Shown: one piece after another, positions 7,686 to 16,491 of the stretch | How the letters are laid out: each line of letters begins with the position of its first letter | How positions within the stretch are numbered: position 1 is the first letter of the stretch | DNA from: Pseudomonas sp. LP_7_YM | GTDB lineage: Bacteria > Pseudomonadota > Gammaproteobacteria > Pseudomonadales > Pseudomonadaceae | Assembly (NCBI RefSeq): GCF_004364435.1 | Contig: NZ_SOCT01000001.1 | Coordinates: 1-64,000 of the forward strand | Direction of reading: 5' to 3' | DNA length: 64,000 nt | The notes under the pieces: generated by a model | What the model was told of the DNA's origin: nothing | Databases searched by the model: none | Seen by the model: the letters and a program-made list of their open reading frames with translations, nothing else | Position numbers and translations under genes: made by a program

Positions 7686-8126
7686 TTACCGGTTATGCCG
7701 CAGGATGGAGAAATTCAACGCGGCCGCGATGCTGAGCCAGATCAAGTAAGGGAACAGGATCAGCCCTGTCACCAGGTCCAGTTGCAGTGCCATGACCACC
7801 ATGGTCGCAACAGTGAGCCAGAGGAGCGTGAGAATCGCCATACCGGCGAAGATGCGATGCGCGCCGAAAAACACGGGTGTCCACAGCGTATTGAGCGCAA
7901 TCTGGGCTGCCCACAACGCCAGCACCAACTGACTGCCCGGCAACAGGGTCAGGCGATACCCGGCCCAAGCCAGAAGCAGGTAGATCGTGGTCCAAGCGAC
8001 GGGGAAGACCCAGTTCGGCGGAGTGAATCCGGGTTTTTGCAGGGCAGCGTACCAATCGCCGGGCTTGAAAATAATGCCGGTACTCGCCGCTGCACAGCAG
8101 GCAATCAGGAAAATATAAAAGGTCAT
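7686..8126 (-). CDS. tspO: TspO/MBR-family tryptophan-rich sensory protein
   Basis: The 146-aa protein has five predicted membrane helices and the family hallmarks KPGFTPPNWVFPVAWTTIY near residue 33 and ALNTLWTPVFFGAHR in the fourth helix. TspO proteins bind or degrade porphyrins and tetrapyrroles in the membrane and respond to stress or light. The start is the ATG at 8126 with AAGGA about 8 nt upstream; earlier in-frame sequence up to 8168 does not look like TspO. Confidence 0.92.
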   Translation of the reverse strand: MTFYIFLIACCAAASTGIIFKPGDWYAALQKPGFTPPNWVFPVAWTTIYLLLAWAGYRLTLLPGSQLVLALWAAQIALNTLWTPVFFGAHRIFAGMAILTLLWLTVATMVVMALQLDLVTGLILFPYLIWLSIAAALNFSILRHNR

Positions 8127-8219
8127 CTGTGGTCCTTGGCTTGAGGAGTCTGGATCAGGAGGGCCCAACGGCCGTCTGAGGATTGGATGCCGATCGCGTG
8201 GAAAAGTCCGCCCGCGCGG

Positions 8220-8543
8220 TCAAGTATCGGTTTCGTTCAGGGACGCGTACCACTGTGCATACAGCGTATGAGTCACCTTGTGTCTGTTGAGATCGGGCGA
8301 GCCGTCATCCCACCAGACTGGTCCACGCTCTCCTAGCGCCACTTTGGCGGTGTTGACAGCGCCCCTTGCCGCCTTGAGTTGCGCCGGGTCACCTGAGGCC
8401 TTTGCCGACTTCACCGCCCGCCGCGCAGTCATGAGCTCGTTTACCCATCGCTGACGTTCGTCGTCATTTAGCCCAGGATTGGAGCAGCGCCACAGCTGAT
8501 CCTTGACGACAAAATATCGCCCGTCTGGGGTAGTAGGGTTCAT
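8220..8543 (-). CDS. conserved hypothetical protein (PDGRYFVVKDQLWRC type)
   Basis: A 107-aa soluble protein starting MNPTTPDGRYFVVKDQLWRC, with a basic helical middle (ELMTARRAVKSAKASGD ... AARGAVNTAKVALGERG) and an end containing GPVWWDDGSPDLNRH. AGGAG sits 8 nt before the ATG at 8543. I recognise the pattern as a small protein widespread in pseudomonads but know of no function; there is no signal peptide or membrane segment. Confidence 0.75.
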   Translation of the reverse strand: MNPTTPDGRYFVVKDQLWRCSNPGLNDDERQRWVNELMTARRAVKSAKASGDPAQLKAARGAVNTAKVALGERGPVWWDDGSPDLNRHKVTHTLYAQWYASLNETDT

Positions 8544-8689
8544 TTCAGTGGCTCCTCGCGACGTCGGTGCATGCACCTTTTTAAAGATACACAGGTACTC
8601 GGCCTGATCGTCTACCCTTTGTGCCATTCGAATGAACTGTATAGCGACTGCGAGGCCTTATCCGTACATCCAGTAAGGGAGCGATTCAG

Positions 8690-8938
8690 ATGAACAACGA
8701 TCAATTCGGTCAAGACGACGTGCAGCGCTTGCATCAGCGGGTTGCGCAAGAACTGGGTATCACCCCCGACGAGCTGAAAACCTGGATGATCAACGACATC
8801 GAACGAGTAACCGAGGGCGGGAAGGACGTAGGCCATATGGTGGTGTTCCGCGAGTCGACCCCATCTGACATCCTCGACAAGCTGCAGCACCGGCAAAGCC
8901 AGTTCACCGCTATGACGGGCGTCATCCAGCTGGATTGA
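8690..8938 (+). CDS. small conserved hypothetical protein
   Basis: This 82-aa acidic protein reads MNNDQFGQDDVQRLHQRVAQ, then ELGITPDELKTWM and ending TAMTGVIQLD. It is mostly helical, without cysteines, signal peptide or membrane segments. GGGAGCG lies 8 nt before the ATG. I cannot assign a function. It diverges from the 8220-8543 gene, sharing a 146-bp intergenic region. Confidence 0.65.
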   Translation: MNNDQFGQDDVQRLHQRVAQELGITPDELKTWMINDIERVTEGGKDVGHMVVFRESTPSDILDKLQHRQSQFTAMTGVIQLD

Positions 8939-8975
8939 CCTGTCCCGGCAGACCTATGTGATGACCGCCCCGGCG

Positions 8976-9404
8976 TTAATTAGTTGGTTCGACTGCCGGA
9001 CGCTTGCCTAGCGGCAGCTTCGCTATCATCGCCAGTACATGTTCTTCGACCTGCTCAAGGGTCCACGGCTTGTCCACGCACATGACGTTGTTTTCGACAA
9101 GGCCTTCGTAGTGGTCGACGAGAACGAAGGGAAGCGTGGGATAGGCATGGGAGAGCGTGGTGGTGAGGTCTACACCATTCATTACACCGGGGAGAGTTGC
9201 ACAGGCCACCACAACGCTGATTGAAGACTGCGGATGCTGCACATATTCCATGCCTCGATGGACGTCCGCGAAAGCCTCTACTCGCAGCCCCAAGCCGCGC
9301 ATGGCCTCTCTGATCCGCTGCAGCATTGCCGATTCGAACACCACCACTGCCGTGCCTGGGGCGTCGGAAGTATCCGTTGAGCGTCTCATATCAGTGCCTG
9401 CCAT
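8976..9404 (-). CDS. receiver-domain-like protein lacking the phospho-acceptor Asp
   Basis: About 140 residues with a response-regulator receiver fold: GTAVVVFESAMLQRIREAMR as strand 1/helix 1, ISVVVACATLPGVMNGVDLT as strand 3 and loop, PFVLVDHYEG as strand 4, and CVDKPWTLEQVEEHV as the strand 5 Lys-Pro motif and helix 5. The position where DxxMPG-type receivers carry the phosphorylated Asp reads ACATLPG, and the acidic pair after strand 1 is also altered (FES). No output domain follows. Three ATGs (9425, 9404, 9389) are possible; none has a strong ribosome-binding site, and 9404 is a compromise. Confidence 0.6.
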   Translation of the reverse strand: MAGTDMRRSTDTSDAPGTAVVVFESAMLQRIREAMRGLGLRVEAFADVHRGMEYVQHPQSSISVVVACATLPGVMNGVDLTTTLSHAYPTLPFVLVDHYEGLVENNVMCVDKPWTLEQVEEHVLAMIAKLPLGKRPAVEPTN

Positions 9405-9617
9405 TGTGCGTCTGGGGTTGAGCATGGCACGTGTTTGGCGAAACCGTTTTTTAATTTCAGTTAACTCATCAATCGGCCAATGTCGCACGTGCGAACCCTC
9501 AACGGGGCCCCTCGGTTCCGGAGGCACTCTGATGAATCGGATCAGGACCGCCCGCATTGGGATGAACTGCAACACAGGATCAATGCCCAACGTGATACCC
9601 AACGCAGGACACTTGTC

Positions 9618-9734
9618 ATGAGCGAAGAAAAAGAAGCCCCAACGAAAGAAGACGTTCCAGCTCACTCCACTGAGGAGGAGAAGGAACGTCTCAAGGATTT
9701 CAACAAGGACGGCATTCCGCCCGGGTCGAGCTGA
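9618..9734 (+). CDS. 38-aa acidic small protein
   Basis: MSEEKEAPTKEDVPAHSTEE followed by EKERLKDFNKDGIPPGSS. The frame is open further upstream, but only from this ATG is the composition protein-like; AGGACA precedes it by 8-12 nt. It is very hydrophilic, rich in Glu and Lys, with no domain I know. It converges on xenA with 5 bp between the stops. Confidence 0.45.
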   Translation: MSEEKEAPTKEDVPAHSTEEEKERLKDFNKDGIPPGSS

Positions 9735-9739
9735 TCAAC

Positions 9740-10831
9740 TCAGCGATAGCGCTCCAGCCAGTGCGCGTAAGGTGCGGGCAGCGTCCAGGACGCGTTGTCC
9801 ACGCCCAGCTCCTTGGCTGCGAAGTATGCCCAGTGCGGGTCGGCCAAATGGGCGCGTCCCACCGACACCAGGTCCAGCTGGCCGGCTTCGACTGCAGCGT
9901 GCGCGAGTTGCGGTGTGCCGAAGCCCCACGCGGAGGTGACTGGCAGTCCCGCTTCGCGTCGAACGCGCTCGGCCACAGGCCCCATGAATGCCGGGCCCCA
10001 TGGGATGTTGGTGTCCGGAATCGTGAAACCTACGCTGACGCTCAGCAGGTCCAGCCCCCCCTCCTTGAAACGGCGGGCCAGTTCGATCGACTCAGTCAAT
10101 GTCTGCTCATCCCGCCCGTCGTATTCGATGACCCCAAAGCGCGCGGTCAGTGGCAGGTTCTCAGGCCACACCTCACGAACAGCTGCCAGGGTTTCCAGCA
10201 GGAAGCGGCTGCGGTTTTCAAAGCTGCCACCGTAGGCATCGGTGCGCTGATTGGAATGTTCGGAGAAGAAGCTTTGACCCAGATAGCCGTGGGCGAAATG
10301 CAACTCGATCCATTCGAAGCCTGCTTCACGAGCGCGGCGTGCTGCATCGACGAAGTCCTGACGTACCCGAGCGATATCGGCCAGGGTCATTTCTTGCGGC
10401 ACCTTCGGCAGGTTGGCACCGAACGCGATTGGAGAAGGGGCGATGGTTTTCCATCCACGAGGGTCGTTCTCAGCGATGTGATCATCGCCTTCCCAAGGGC
10501 GATTGGCGCTGGCCTTGCGACCTGCGTGGGCGATCTGGATGCCGGGCACGGCGCCTGCGGCCTTAATGGCTTTTACCGCCGGGACGAAGGCCTGGGCATG
10601 CTCGTCGCTCCAGATACCGGCACAGCCCGGGGTGATACGGCCCTCGGGGGAAACGGCTGTGGCCTCGACCACGATCAGACCCGCACCGCCGCGCGCCATG
10701 CTTGCCAGATGCACATGGTGCCAGTCGTTGATAATGCCGTCGTCAGCCATGTACTGACACATCGGCGGGATGGCAATGCGGTTTCGCAGGGTGACGTCTT
10801 TGAGCGTGAAGGGTTCGAACAGTGCTGACAT
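9740..10831 (-). CDS. xenA: xenobiotic reductase XenA (Old Yellow Enzyme family, NADPH:flavin oxidoreductase)
   Basis: The 363-aa length and sequence follow P. putida XenA closely from MSALFEPFTLKDVTLRNRIA to the C-terminal WTLPAPYAHWLERYR. It is an FMN-binding TIM barrel reducing alpha,beta-unsaturated carbonyls, nitrate esters and related xenobiotics with NADPH. Visible features are IPPMCQYM with Cys25, the residue that tunes the flavin in this YqjM/XenA subgroup, the substrate-binding stretch WIELHFAHGYLGQSFFSEHS, and the phosphate-binding SVGRAHLADP. It is divergent from an ArsR-type regulator 85 bp away, which is the likely controller. Confidence 0.93.
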   Translation of the reverse strand: MSALFEPFTLKDVTLRNRIAIPPMCQYMADDGIINDWHHVHLASMARGGAGLIVVEATAVSPEGRITPGCAGIWSDEHAQAFVPAVKAIKAAGAVPGIQIAHAGRKASANRPWEGDDHIAENDPRGWKTIAPSPIAFGANLPKVPQEMTLADIARVRQDFVDAARRAREAGFEWIELHFAHGYLGQSFFSEHSNQRTDAYGGSFENRSRFLLETLAAVREVWPENLPLTARFGVIEYDGRDEQTLTESIELARRFKEGGLDLLSVSVGFTIPDTNIPWGPAFMGPVAERVRREAGLPVTSAWGFGTPQLAHAAVEAGQLDLVSVGRAHLADPHWAYFAAKELGVDNASWTLPAPYAHWLERYR

Positions 10832-10862
10832 GGGAAGATTCCTCGTGTGAGTGTTTCGCTTG

Positions 10863-10881
10863 TTCGATAGTATTCGAAATA
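10863..10881. promoter_or_regulatory. possible ArsR-type operator between xenA and the regulator
   Basis: TTCGATAGTATTCGAAATA contains two TTCGA half-sites 9 bp apart, the second inside the palindrome TTCGAA, in the 85-bp divergent region. AT-rich repeats of this kind are typical of ArsR binding sites; assignment is tentative. Confidence 0.3.
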
Positions 10882-10916
10882 TAGCGTTTTTTGAACCCCC
10901 CCGCTATCATGCCCTC

Positions 10917-11216
10917 ATGCGTGCCTTCAAACATCCCATCCCCTCCGACGTCACCCTCGAGCGCCTGCTTTATGCGCTGAGTGACCCCGTTCGGCTGGAA
11001 ATCGTTCGCTGCCTGGCAGGGGTAGAGGAGGCGTCGTGTGGAGAACTGGATGGCGGTCGACCGAAGTCAACGATGTCCCATCACTTCCGTGTATTACGCG
11101 ACGCAGGGCTGGTTCATACCCGCAACGTTGGCACGACGCACATGAACTCCCTGCGCGCCGAGGATCTGGATCAACGGTTTCCCGGGCTCTTGTACAGCAT
11201 TCTTGCCCAAGCCTGA
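10917..11216 (+). CDS. ArsR-family transcriptional regulator
   Basis: A 99-aa winged helix-turn-helix protein: LERLLYALSDPVRLEIVRCL is the first helix pair of the ArsR fold, and RPKSTMSHHFRVLRDAGLVH is the recognition helix with the family's S-H-H-x-x-x-L pattern, followed by the wing. There is no obvious metal-binding CxC in the recognition helix, so it probably senses something other than arsenite. Start ATG 10917 gives the normal family length. Its divergent placement suggests control of xenA. Confidence 0.85.
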   Translation: MRAFKHPIPSDVTLERLLYALSDPVRLEIVRCLAGVEEASCGELDGGRPKSTMSHHFRVLRDAGLVHTRNVGTTHMNSLRAEDLDQRFPGLLYSILAQA

Positions 11217-11246
11217 GCGGTCTCGCAATGGTCAGCTTGAATCGCT

Positions 11247-12296
11247 TTATTCTGGGGGCAATCCCTGCACTATCCGCCCGGCGTCGGAACGGGTCAGCGA
11301 GTAATCGAAAAATTGTCGATAGAAGTCCATCGTCTGGCGTTCGATATCGACGTCCCCGAACAGCGTTGGATGCAGCTGCTTCGCCGCCCACTGGATCTGT
11401 AGCGCAACTTCGGTGCCATAGCGATCCCATGGAAATACACCCGCAGGATTGCGCAACACGTGCTGATTCTTCACCGCCGTCAGTTGTTGCAGTAATGACG
11501 CTTGCGCTGCCTGATCAAGGTGACCCGCGCCGGCGGCCAGTATCAGCACGTCAGGCTGCCAGTCGAGTAGCTGCTCGGCCGAAACGATTTGCATGTTGCC
11601 CCGCAAACCAACGGCGGCATTGCGGCCACCGGCAATCTTTATCCATTCATTGATCAGCGTATCGCTGCCGTCTACCTTCAGTGGGTTGATCGAAGCGATG
11701 TGCAGCACGCGTGGACGTTGCTCCATGGACACGTGTGAAATCCTGCTGCTCACATCCGCCGCCTGTTGATCGAGGTAGCGGTTATAGGCCTCGGCCCTAG
11801 CCATCGACGTTTGTGATCCGAGCGTCTGCGCCGTGGCGAGCATCGAACGCTGCAAGCCGGGAAGGTCCGTGTAACCCATGCGCATCACGGGCAGGCCGAC
11901 TTGCTCGTAGGCCACTGACTGCCGGTCTGCCAGGGCGGTAAAGACCAGATCGACATGCTGGCCGAGCAGACCTTCCACATTGAAAGCGGTGCCGTCCACG
12001 CGTGTGGCAGTGTTCAGTTCCGGGAGGACCTTGAACATCCAGGGCTGACTGCGGGGGTGGTTGACCGTTGCGACGATCCGCGAGCCGGCCCCCAGTGTCA
12101 TCAGCAGGACATGATGGGCGTACCAGGCGTCGGCGATGTGCACGGGGTCATGGGGTACGGTGACCGAATGACCGCTATCGTCCACGACCTGGCGAGCCCC
12201 GGGGGTCTCAGCGGCGGCGTGTGCGAAAAGACACGTCATCAGCAGGCAGCCGGTCGTCGCTTTGGCCCAATGCCTGATGGGACGCGCCGCTTTCAA
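11247..12296 (-). CDS. periplasmic substrate-binding protein of an iron-siderophore/metal ABC transporter
   Basis: This is a 349-aa class III binding protein (BtuF/FepB fold). A signal peptide (MKAARPIRHWAKATTGCLLM, ending near AHAAAE) precedes the domain beginning RQVVDDSGHSVTVPHDPVHI; later come VDLVFTALADRQSVAYEQVG and the C-lobe with QPDVLILAAGAGH. The start is TTG, which overlaps the stop of the receptor gene (TTGA), with AGGTGGA upstream. It is the last gene of a four-gene operon with permease, ATPase and receptor. The ligand could be a ferric siderophore or another metal chelate; the sequence does not decide. Confidence 0.85.
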   Translation of the reverse strand: MKAARPIRHWAKATTGCLLMTCLFAHAAAETPGARQVVDDSGHSVTVPHDPVHIADAWYAHHVLLMTLGAGSRIVATVNHPRSQPWMFKVLPELNTATRVDGTAFNVEGLLGQHVDLVFTALADRQSVAYEQVGLPVMRMGYTDLPGLQRSMLATAQTLGSQTSMARAEAYNRYLDQQAADVSSRISHVSMEQRPRVLHIASINPLKVDGSDTLINEWIKIAGGRNAAVGLRGNMQIVSAEQLLDWQPDVLILAAGAGHLDQAAQASLLQQLTAVKNQHVLRNPAGVFPWDRYGTEVALQIQWAAKQLHPTLFGDVDIERQTMDFYRQFFDYSLTRSDAGRIVQGLPPE

Positions 12297-14404
12297 AGGT
12301 CCACCTGAATCGATGCCTGCAGCATACGCGGTGCGGCGGGCGTGGCGCTGGCCTGACCCGCCCCGGTGTAACCGTTCAGGCCTCCGGGAACGATGTTGGT
12401 CCAGTAATGCTCGTTACCCACATTGGTCATTTCCAGGCGATAAACCGTGTCGCGCTTCATCAGGCGGGTGCTGTAGCTCGCGCCGATATCGAACGTTTCA
12501 TAGCTGCCGACCCAATGATCGTTGCTGTCGTCGGTGGGACGAGGGCCGACGTAACGGGCGTTCAGATTCACTGCAAGGCCTGGGACCTGATCGATGCGGT
12601 ACTCCGTCAACAGGCTCGCCGTTACCCGTGACAACCCGACGATACGCGTGTTTTCGGTACTGGCATTGCCTGTCGAAAGCAGCTTGGGATCAAGCCAGGT
12701 GAGGCCGCCGTACATCTTCAGGTTCTGCGTAACGTTGCCATCGGCCAGAAACTCCAGGCCACGATTGCGCTGTTGACCGGCGATGGCATAGACATTGTCC
12801 GCCTGGGTGTAGGCGAAGGGGCGCTTGATCTGAAACGCAGCCAGCGACAGGTTGACGCCGCTGACCACCCACTTGCTGCCCAGCTCCCACATGCGGCTGC
12901 GATAGGGCGAAAGGATGCTGCCCGCGTTGCTGCTGCCTGCAGTGGCGCTGTCGCCTTGCTGCAGGCTATCGGCGTAAGTCAGGTACAGCGTCAGATCGTC
13001 GACCGGTTTATACAACAGGCTGCTGGCGGTGCTGACACCTGAGTCTTGCGATGAAGTGTGGGCGCCGGCCAGGGTGTAGTTATCGGCAGTCAGACGGCTT
13101 TGGCTGCCGCTGAGCATCAGGCTCCATTGCGGCGTGAAAGTCAGGGTGTCGCCAACGATGAACGAGCGCTGCTTGGCATTGGCCGAATGATAGCGATGGG
13201 TGAAGTCGGGATAGTCCGGCTCTGCAAAGCTCGACGGATCGCTCAGGCTGGCAGTGCCCAAGGTCTGGGCGCTGCCTGCCACCGGGTTGTAGTTGTCCCA
13301 GTTGAAACCGGTCAGGCCGAACGTCAGCTCATGTCGGACCGGCCCGGTGTAGACGCTGCCGTTGAGGTCGGCCAGATAGCTGTTGATCGTGAAGCGGCTG
13401 GCCGTCGCGCTCGACACCGAGCTGCGGTAGGTCCCGGCGTTGTTGATCAGGGTGTTGGTGACGCCGGTCGACTCACGGTCGGCGATCTGCCGCAGCGCGC
13501 CAACGTCGAGTTTCCAGTTGCCGTCGAAGTCGTGCTTGAAATGCGCGCTGGCAGTGTCGGTGGTGTTGTTGTCGCCGGCATGGTTCTGCCCCAGATTGCT
13601 GCGCGTCGGGTCCGGCGCGTGGGGCAGGGTGACGCCTGAGGCGACGGCGGACTTGCCCGGCAAGCCTTTAGCCAGGTAGTTGTAATGGCTGAAGTGGGTC
13701 TCGATGACACTGTCTTCGCTGACCTGAAAATCGGTCGCCAGGCTCACCAGCTGTCGGCGCAGGGTGCTGCCGGATGCGTAGCTGTGGCCCTGCTCGTCAG
13801 CCAGGTTGAGGCGGTATTTGATCTTGCCTTCGGGGTCGAACGGGCCGCTCAGGTCGGCGGTTTTCAGCCAGCTTAGCCCTGTACCGACACCTAGCGTCAC
13901 GCGGTTGCGGGTGAAGTCGGTCGGGCGTTTGGACAGCAGGTTGAAGGTGCCCGCCGGGTTGGCCGGACCGTACAGCGACCCTGACAGACCACTGAGTACT
14001 TCCACGCCGCCGAGTTGCTCGGCCGGGTAGTCGGTGGTCGACACCACATTGAGCCCGTCCAGACGGCTGTTCTGCACCACGCTGCCTTGCAGGCCTCGGG
14101 TTTGCGGCCTGGCGCCGTCAGCTTGTACCGAAGGCAGGTAGCGAATGATGTCCTTGAAACTCTTCAGTTGCTGACTGTCGATCAGGTCACGCGGCACGAC
14201 GCTGATGGAGTAGGGCGTGTCCTGAAGGCGTCGCTGGCCCATCGGCCCCAGCGAGGCTGACTTCTCACGCGCCTGTTGCATGATGGACTCATCAGCACCC
14301 ACGTCGATCGGCGCCAGGGTGACTTCATCGGCATGCGCCAGGTGCACGGCACTGCTGAGCAGTAGCGGCGCAAAGGCAAAACGTGATGAGAACGAGCGTT
14401 TCAT
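12293..14404 (-). CDS. TonB-dependent siderophore receptor
   Basis: A 703-aa outer-membrane receptor from the ATG at 14404, which gives a clear signal peptide (MKRSFSSRFAFAPLLLSSAV ... HAD). The plug domain shows DTPYSISVVPRDLIDSQQLK, RGLQGSVVQNSRLDGL and VEVLSGLSGSLYGPANPAG; the 22-strand barrel follows and includes the late TonB-receptor box ending VNLNARYVG and EMTNVGNEHYW. This is the siderophore subgroup rather than the vitamin B12 type. It has no N-terminal FecR-interacting signalling extension. It starts 11 bp after the ATPase stop. Confidence 0.9.
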   Translation of the reverse strand: MKRSFSSRFAFAPLLLSSAVHLAHADEVTLAPIDVGADESIMQQAREKSASLGPMGQRRLQDTPYSISVVPRDLIDSQQLKSFKDIIRYLPSVQADGARPQTRGLQGSVVQNSRLDGLNVVSTTDYPAEQLGGVEVLSGLSGSLYGPANPAGTFNLLSKRPTDFTRNRVTLGVGTGLSWLKTADLSGPFDPEGKIKYRLNLADEQGHSYASGSTLRRQLVSLATDFQVSEDSVIETHFSHYNYLAKGLPGKSAVASGVTLPHAPDPTRSNLGQNHAGDNNTTDTASAHFKHDFDGNWKLDVGALRQIADRESTGVTNTLINNAGTYRSSVSSATASRFTINSYLADLNGSVYTGPVRHELTFGLTGFNWDNYNPVAGSAQTLGTASLSDPSSFAEPDYPDFTHRYHSANAKQRSFIVGDTLTFTPQWSLMLSGSQSRLTADNYTLAGAHTSSQDSGVSTASSLLYKPVDDLTLYLTYADSLQQGDSATAGSSNAGSILSPYRSRMWELGSKWVVSGVNLSLAAFQIKRPFAYTQADNVYAIAGQQRNRGLEFLADGNVTQNLKMYGGLTWLDPKLLSTGNASTENTRIVGLSRVTASLLTEYRIDQVPGLAVNLNARYVGPRPTDDSNDHWVGSYETFDIGASYSTRLMKRDTVYRLEMTNVGNEHYWTNIVPGGLNGYTGAGQASATPAAPRMLQASIQVDL

Positions 14405-14415
14405 GAATAAAGAAC

Positions 14416-15180
14416 TCAGCAAGGGATAAAAAAACGATGGCCGTCGGCATCGATCTGCCTGACCTTGACCTGATAGAGGCGCTGCATGAGGTCGCTGTCG
14501 ATGACGTCCCGGGGAGAGCCGTCAGCGATCAGTCGGCCCTCGTGCAGCACCCACGCGCGATTGGCCGATGCAAGCGCCTGGTCTGGGCGATGAGTGCTGG
14601 AAACCACGCTCAGGCCTTGTTCGGCGAGTTGTTCCAGCAGCGCCAGCAGTCGAAGCTGATGACCGTAGTCAAGGCCGGTAATGGGTTCATCGAGGACAAG
14701 CACCTGCGCGCGCTGGACCAGTGCCCGGGCAATCAGCACCAGTTGCCGCTCGCCACCGGACAAGTCGGTGTAGATCCGTGCGGCCAGGTGGGCGATACCC
14801 AGATCGTGGAGAGCCTGCTCGATAAGTTCCTCATCGGCGCGGTCCGGGGCGTGCATCAGTCCGGTCGTGGGCAAGCGGCCTTGCGCGACGATATGGAAGA
14901 CGCTGAACGGAAAGCCCGGCACATGGTGTTGCGGGACGTAAGCCAGATGCCGGGCAATGCTGCGTCGATTCAATGTGGGCATCGGCTGGCTTTGAAGGCT
15001 AACCTGCCCGGCAGTGGGCGCTAGCAACCCCAGCAGGATTCGAAGCAGGGTGCTTTTGCCCGCGCCATTGGCGCCGAGCAGCGCGATATTATCGCCAGGG
15101 TTAATGGTCAGCGAAATGCCATTCAGGACCTGGCGGTTGCCGATGCGATAGCTCAGCCTCTCGGCCTGCAAGCGCGTCAT
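14416..15180 (-). CDS. ABC transporter ATPase, FecE/BtuD type
   Basis: The 254-aa ATP-binding subunit has Walker A GANGAGKSTLLR (about 35-46), Q-loop YVPQHH, signature LSGGERQLVLIARAL, Walker B VLVLDEPITGLD and the switch histidine in SSTHRPDQ. It powers import across the inner membrane with the adjacent FecCD permease. Its ATG overlaps the permease stop (ATGA), so the two are translationally coupled. Confidence 0.93.
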   Translation of the reverse strand: MTRLQAERLSYRIGNRQVLNGISLTINPGDNIALLGANGAGKSTLLRILLGLLAPTAGQVSLQSQPMPTLNRRSIARHLAYVPQHHVPGFPFSVFHIVAQGRLPTTGLMHAPDRADEELIEQALHDLGIAHLAARIYTDLSGGERQLVLIARALVQRAQVLVLDEPITGLDYGHQLRLLALLEQLAEQGLSVVSSTHRPDQALASANRAWVLHEGRLIADGSPRDVIDSDLMQRLYQVKVRQIDADGHRFFIPC

Positions 15181-16196
15181 AGCCAGCCCTTGCGCACGCG
15201 ATGCAGCACCAGCACGAACGCAATTGCGCCGAACAGCTCGGTGATGATGCCTAGCGGAATTTCGCTCGCTGAAACGCTGCGGGCGATGCCATCGGCCGCG
15301 AGCAGAAAAACCCCGCCCAGACAGGCGCTGACCGGCAGCAACCGGGTGTTGCTCGGGCCGACCAGCAATCGCGCCAGATGCGGCACCAGCAGACCGATCC
15401 AGCCCACCATCCCTGCAAGGCTGACCGTAAGCGCACAGATCAACGTTGCCAGAATGATCACGCCATAGCGGATCTTCTGTACCGGCACCCCCAGGCTCAG
15501 GGCTTCGTCATCGCTTAGCGACAGGGCATCGATGGCGCGTCCAGCCAGGCACAGCAGCGCGATAGCCAGCATCAGCACGGGCGCTGTGAGCCACAGCGTG
15601 TATCGGTCTATTGCGCTTAAGCTGCCAAGCAGCCAGTAAACAATGTTCGGCAGTTGATCGACCGGGTCGGCCAGATATTGTGTGATGGACAACAGCGAGG
15701 TGAACAGGGCATTGGCGACGATGCCGCCGAGCACCAGCAGCACAATCGATGGCGACTGAAACATATGCGCGATGCCTACGCCGACGACGACCGCGATCAG
15801 ACCGGTCACGCTCGCCAACACTGCAATCGACAGTGGATGCAGATGCCAGACAATCCCCAGCGCCGCACCGAAGGCGCAGCCACTGAGTACCCCGAGCAGT
15901 CCCGGCGATACCAGCGGATTGCGAAATACCGCCTGATACGCTGCGCCCGAAACCGAAAGCCCGGCGCCCACCAGAACCCCGGCGACAATACGCGGTGCGC
16001 GGGCGTCGATCAGCAGGCTGTGGATCAACTGAAACCGTTCCGATGGCATGTCACTGACGCCACACCAGGTCGCCAGAAACCAGCCCAGATCGATGACCGA
16101 AATGGCGTAGCGACCCAGCAGCAAAGACACCAGCGTTGCGATGACGAGCAAAAGAAAACTGAGCAGGGTCAGCGGCAGGGGCGCTCGAACAGGCAT
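15177..16196 (-). CDS. FecCD-family ABC permease
   Basis: The 339-aa integral membrane protein has around ten helices and the BtuC/FecCD signatures RAPRIVAGVLVGAGLSVSGA, YQAVFRNPLVSPGLLGVLSG and, near the C-terminus, GLLVPHLARLLVG. A single permease gene suggests a homodimer. The ATG at 16196 is preferred; the longer frame begins with TTG inside the upstream inverted repeat. It is the first gene of the operon and is therefore next to the promoter. Confidence 0.92.
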   Translation of the reverse strand: MPVRAPLPLTLLSFLLLVIATLVSLLLGRYAISVIDLGWFLATWCGVSDMPSERFQLIHSLLIDARAPRIVAGVLVGAGLSVSGAAYQAVFRNPLVSPGLLGVLSGCAFGAALGIVWHLHPLSIAVLASVTGLIAVVVGVGIAHMFQSPSIVLLVLGGIVANALFTSLLSITQYLADPVDQLPNIVYWLLGSLSAIDRYTLWLTAPVLMLAIALLCLAGRAIDALSLSDDEALSLGVPVQKIRYGVIILATLICALTVSLAGMVGWIGLLVPHLARLLVGPSNTRLLPVSACLGGVFLLAADGIARSVSASEIPLGIITELFGAIAFVLVLHRVRKGWL

Positions 16197-16215
16197 CGGA
16201 CACTCGGGTTGGGAA

Positions 16216-16231
16216 GTATACAAAACTATAC
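16216..16231. promoter_or_regulatory. inverted repeat upstream of the metal-uptake operon
   Basis: GTATA-CAAAAC-TATAC is a perfect 5-bp inverted repeat 20 bp before the permease ATG, followed by GCGATAATG. It does not resemble a full Fur box. It could be the operator of another metal regulator or chance. Confidence 0.3.
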
Positions 16232-16491
16232 AGCGATAATGCCGGATGCTCTACGTGACGGGTCGCCGCAGGATTAATCTTCATGTGTGCGAGGGTGGCG
16301 CGCTAATACCCGTTTACCGGCCGGCATACTTGACCCTAATCTGCGGGCAGGCGCGCACTTATGGTCTGAACATTGCTATGACCTTGGTGCAGGGGCCGTA
16401 ACATCCGAAATTTGACGTTAAGGCATTCCTGCACCCCTCCTGTAGATATATAGCGACGCGTTCCCCGATGAGCGTGTCATGGAGCCAGCCT

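Noticed and set aside
9761..10828. 355-codon open frame opposite xenA
   Set aside because: The minus-strand XenA reading is full length with all family motifs; the plus frame is its shadow.
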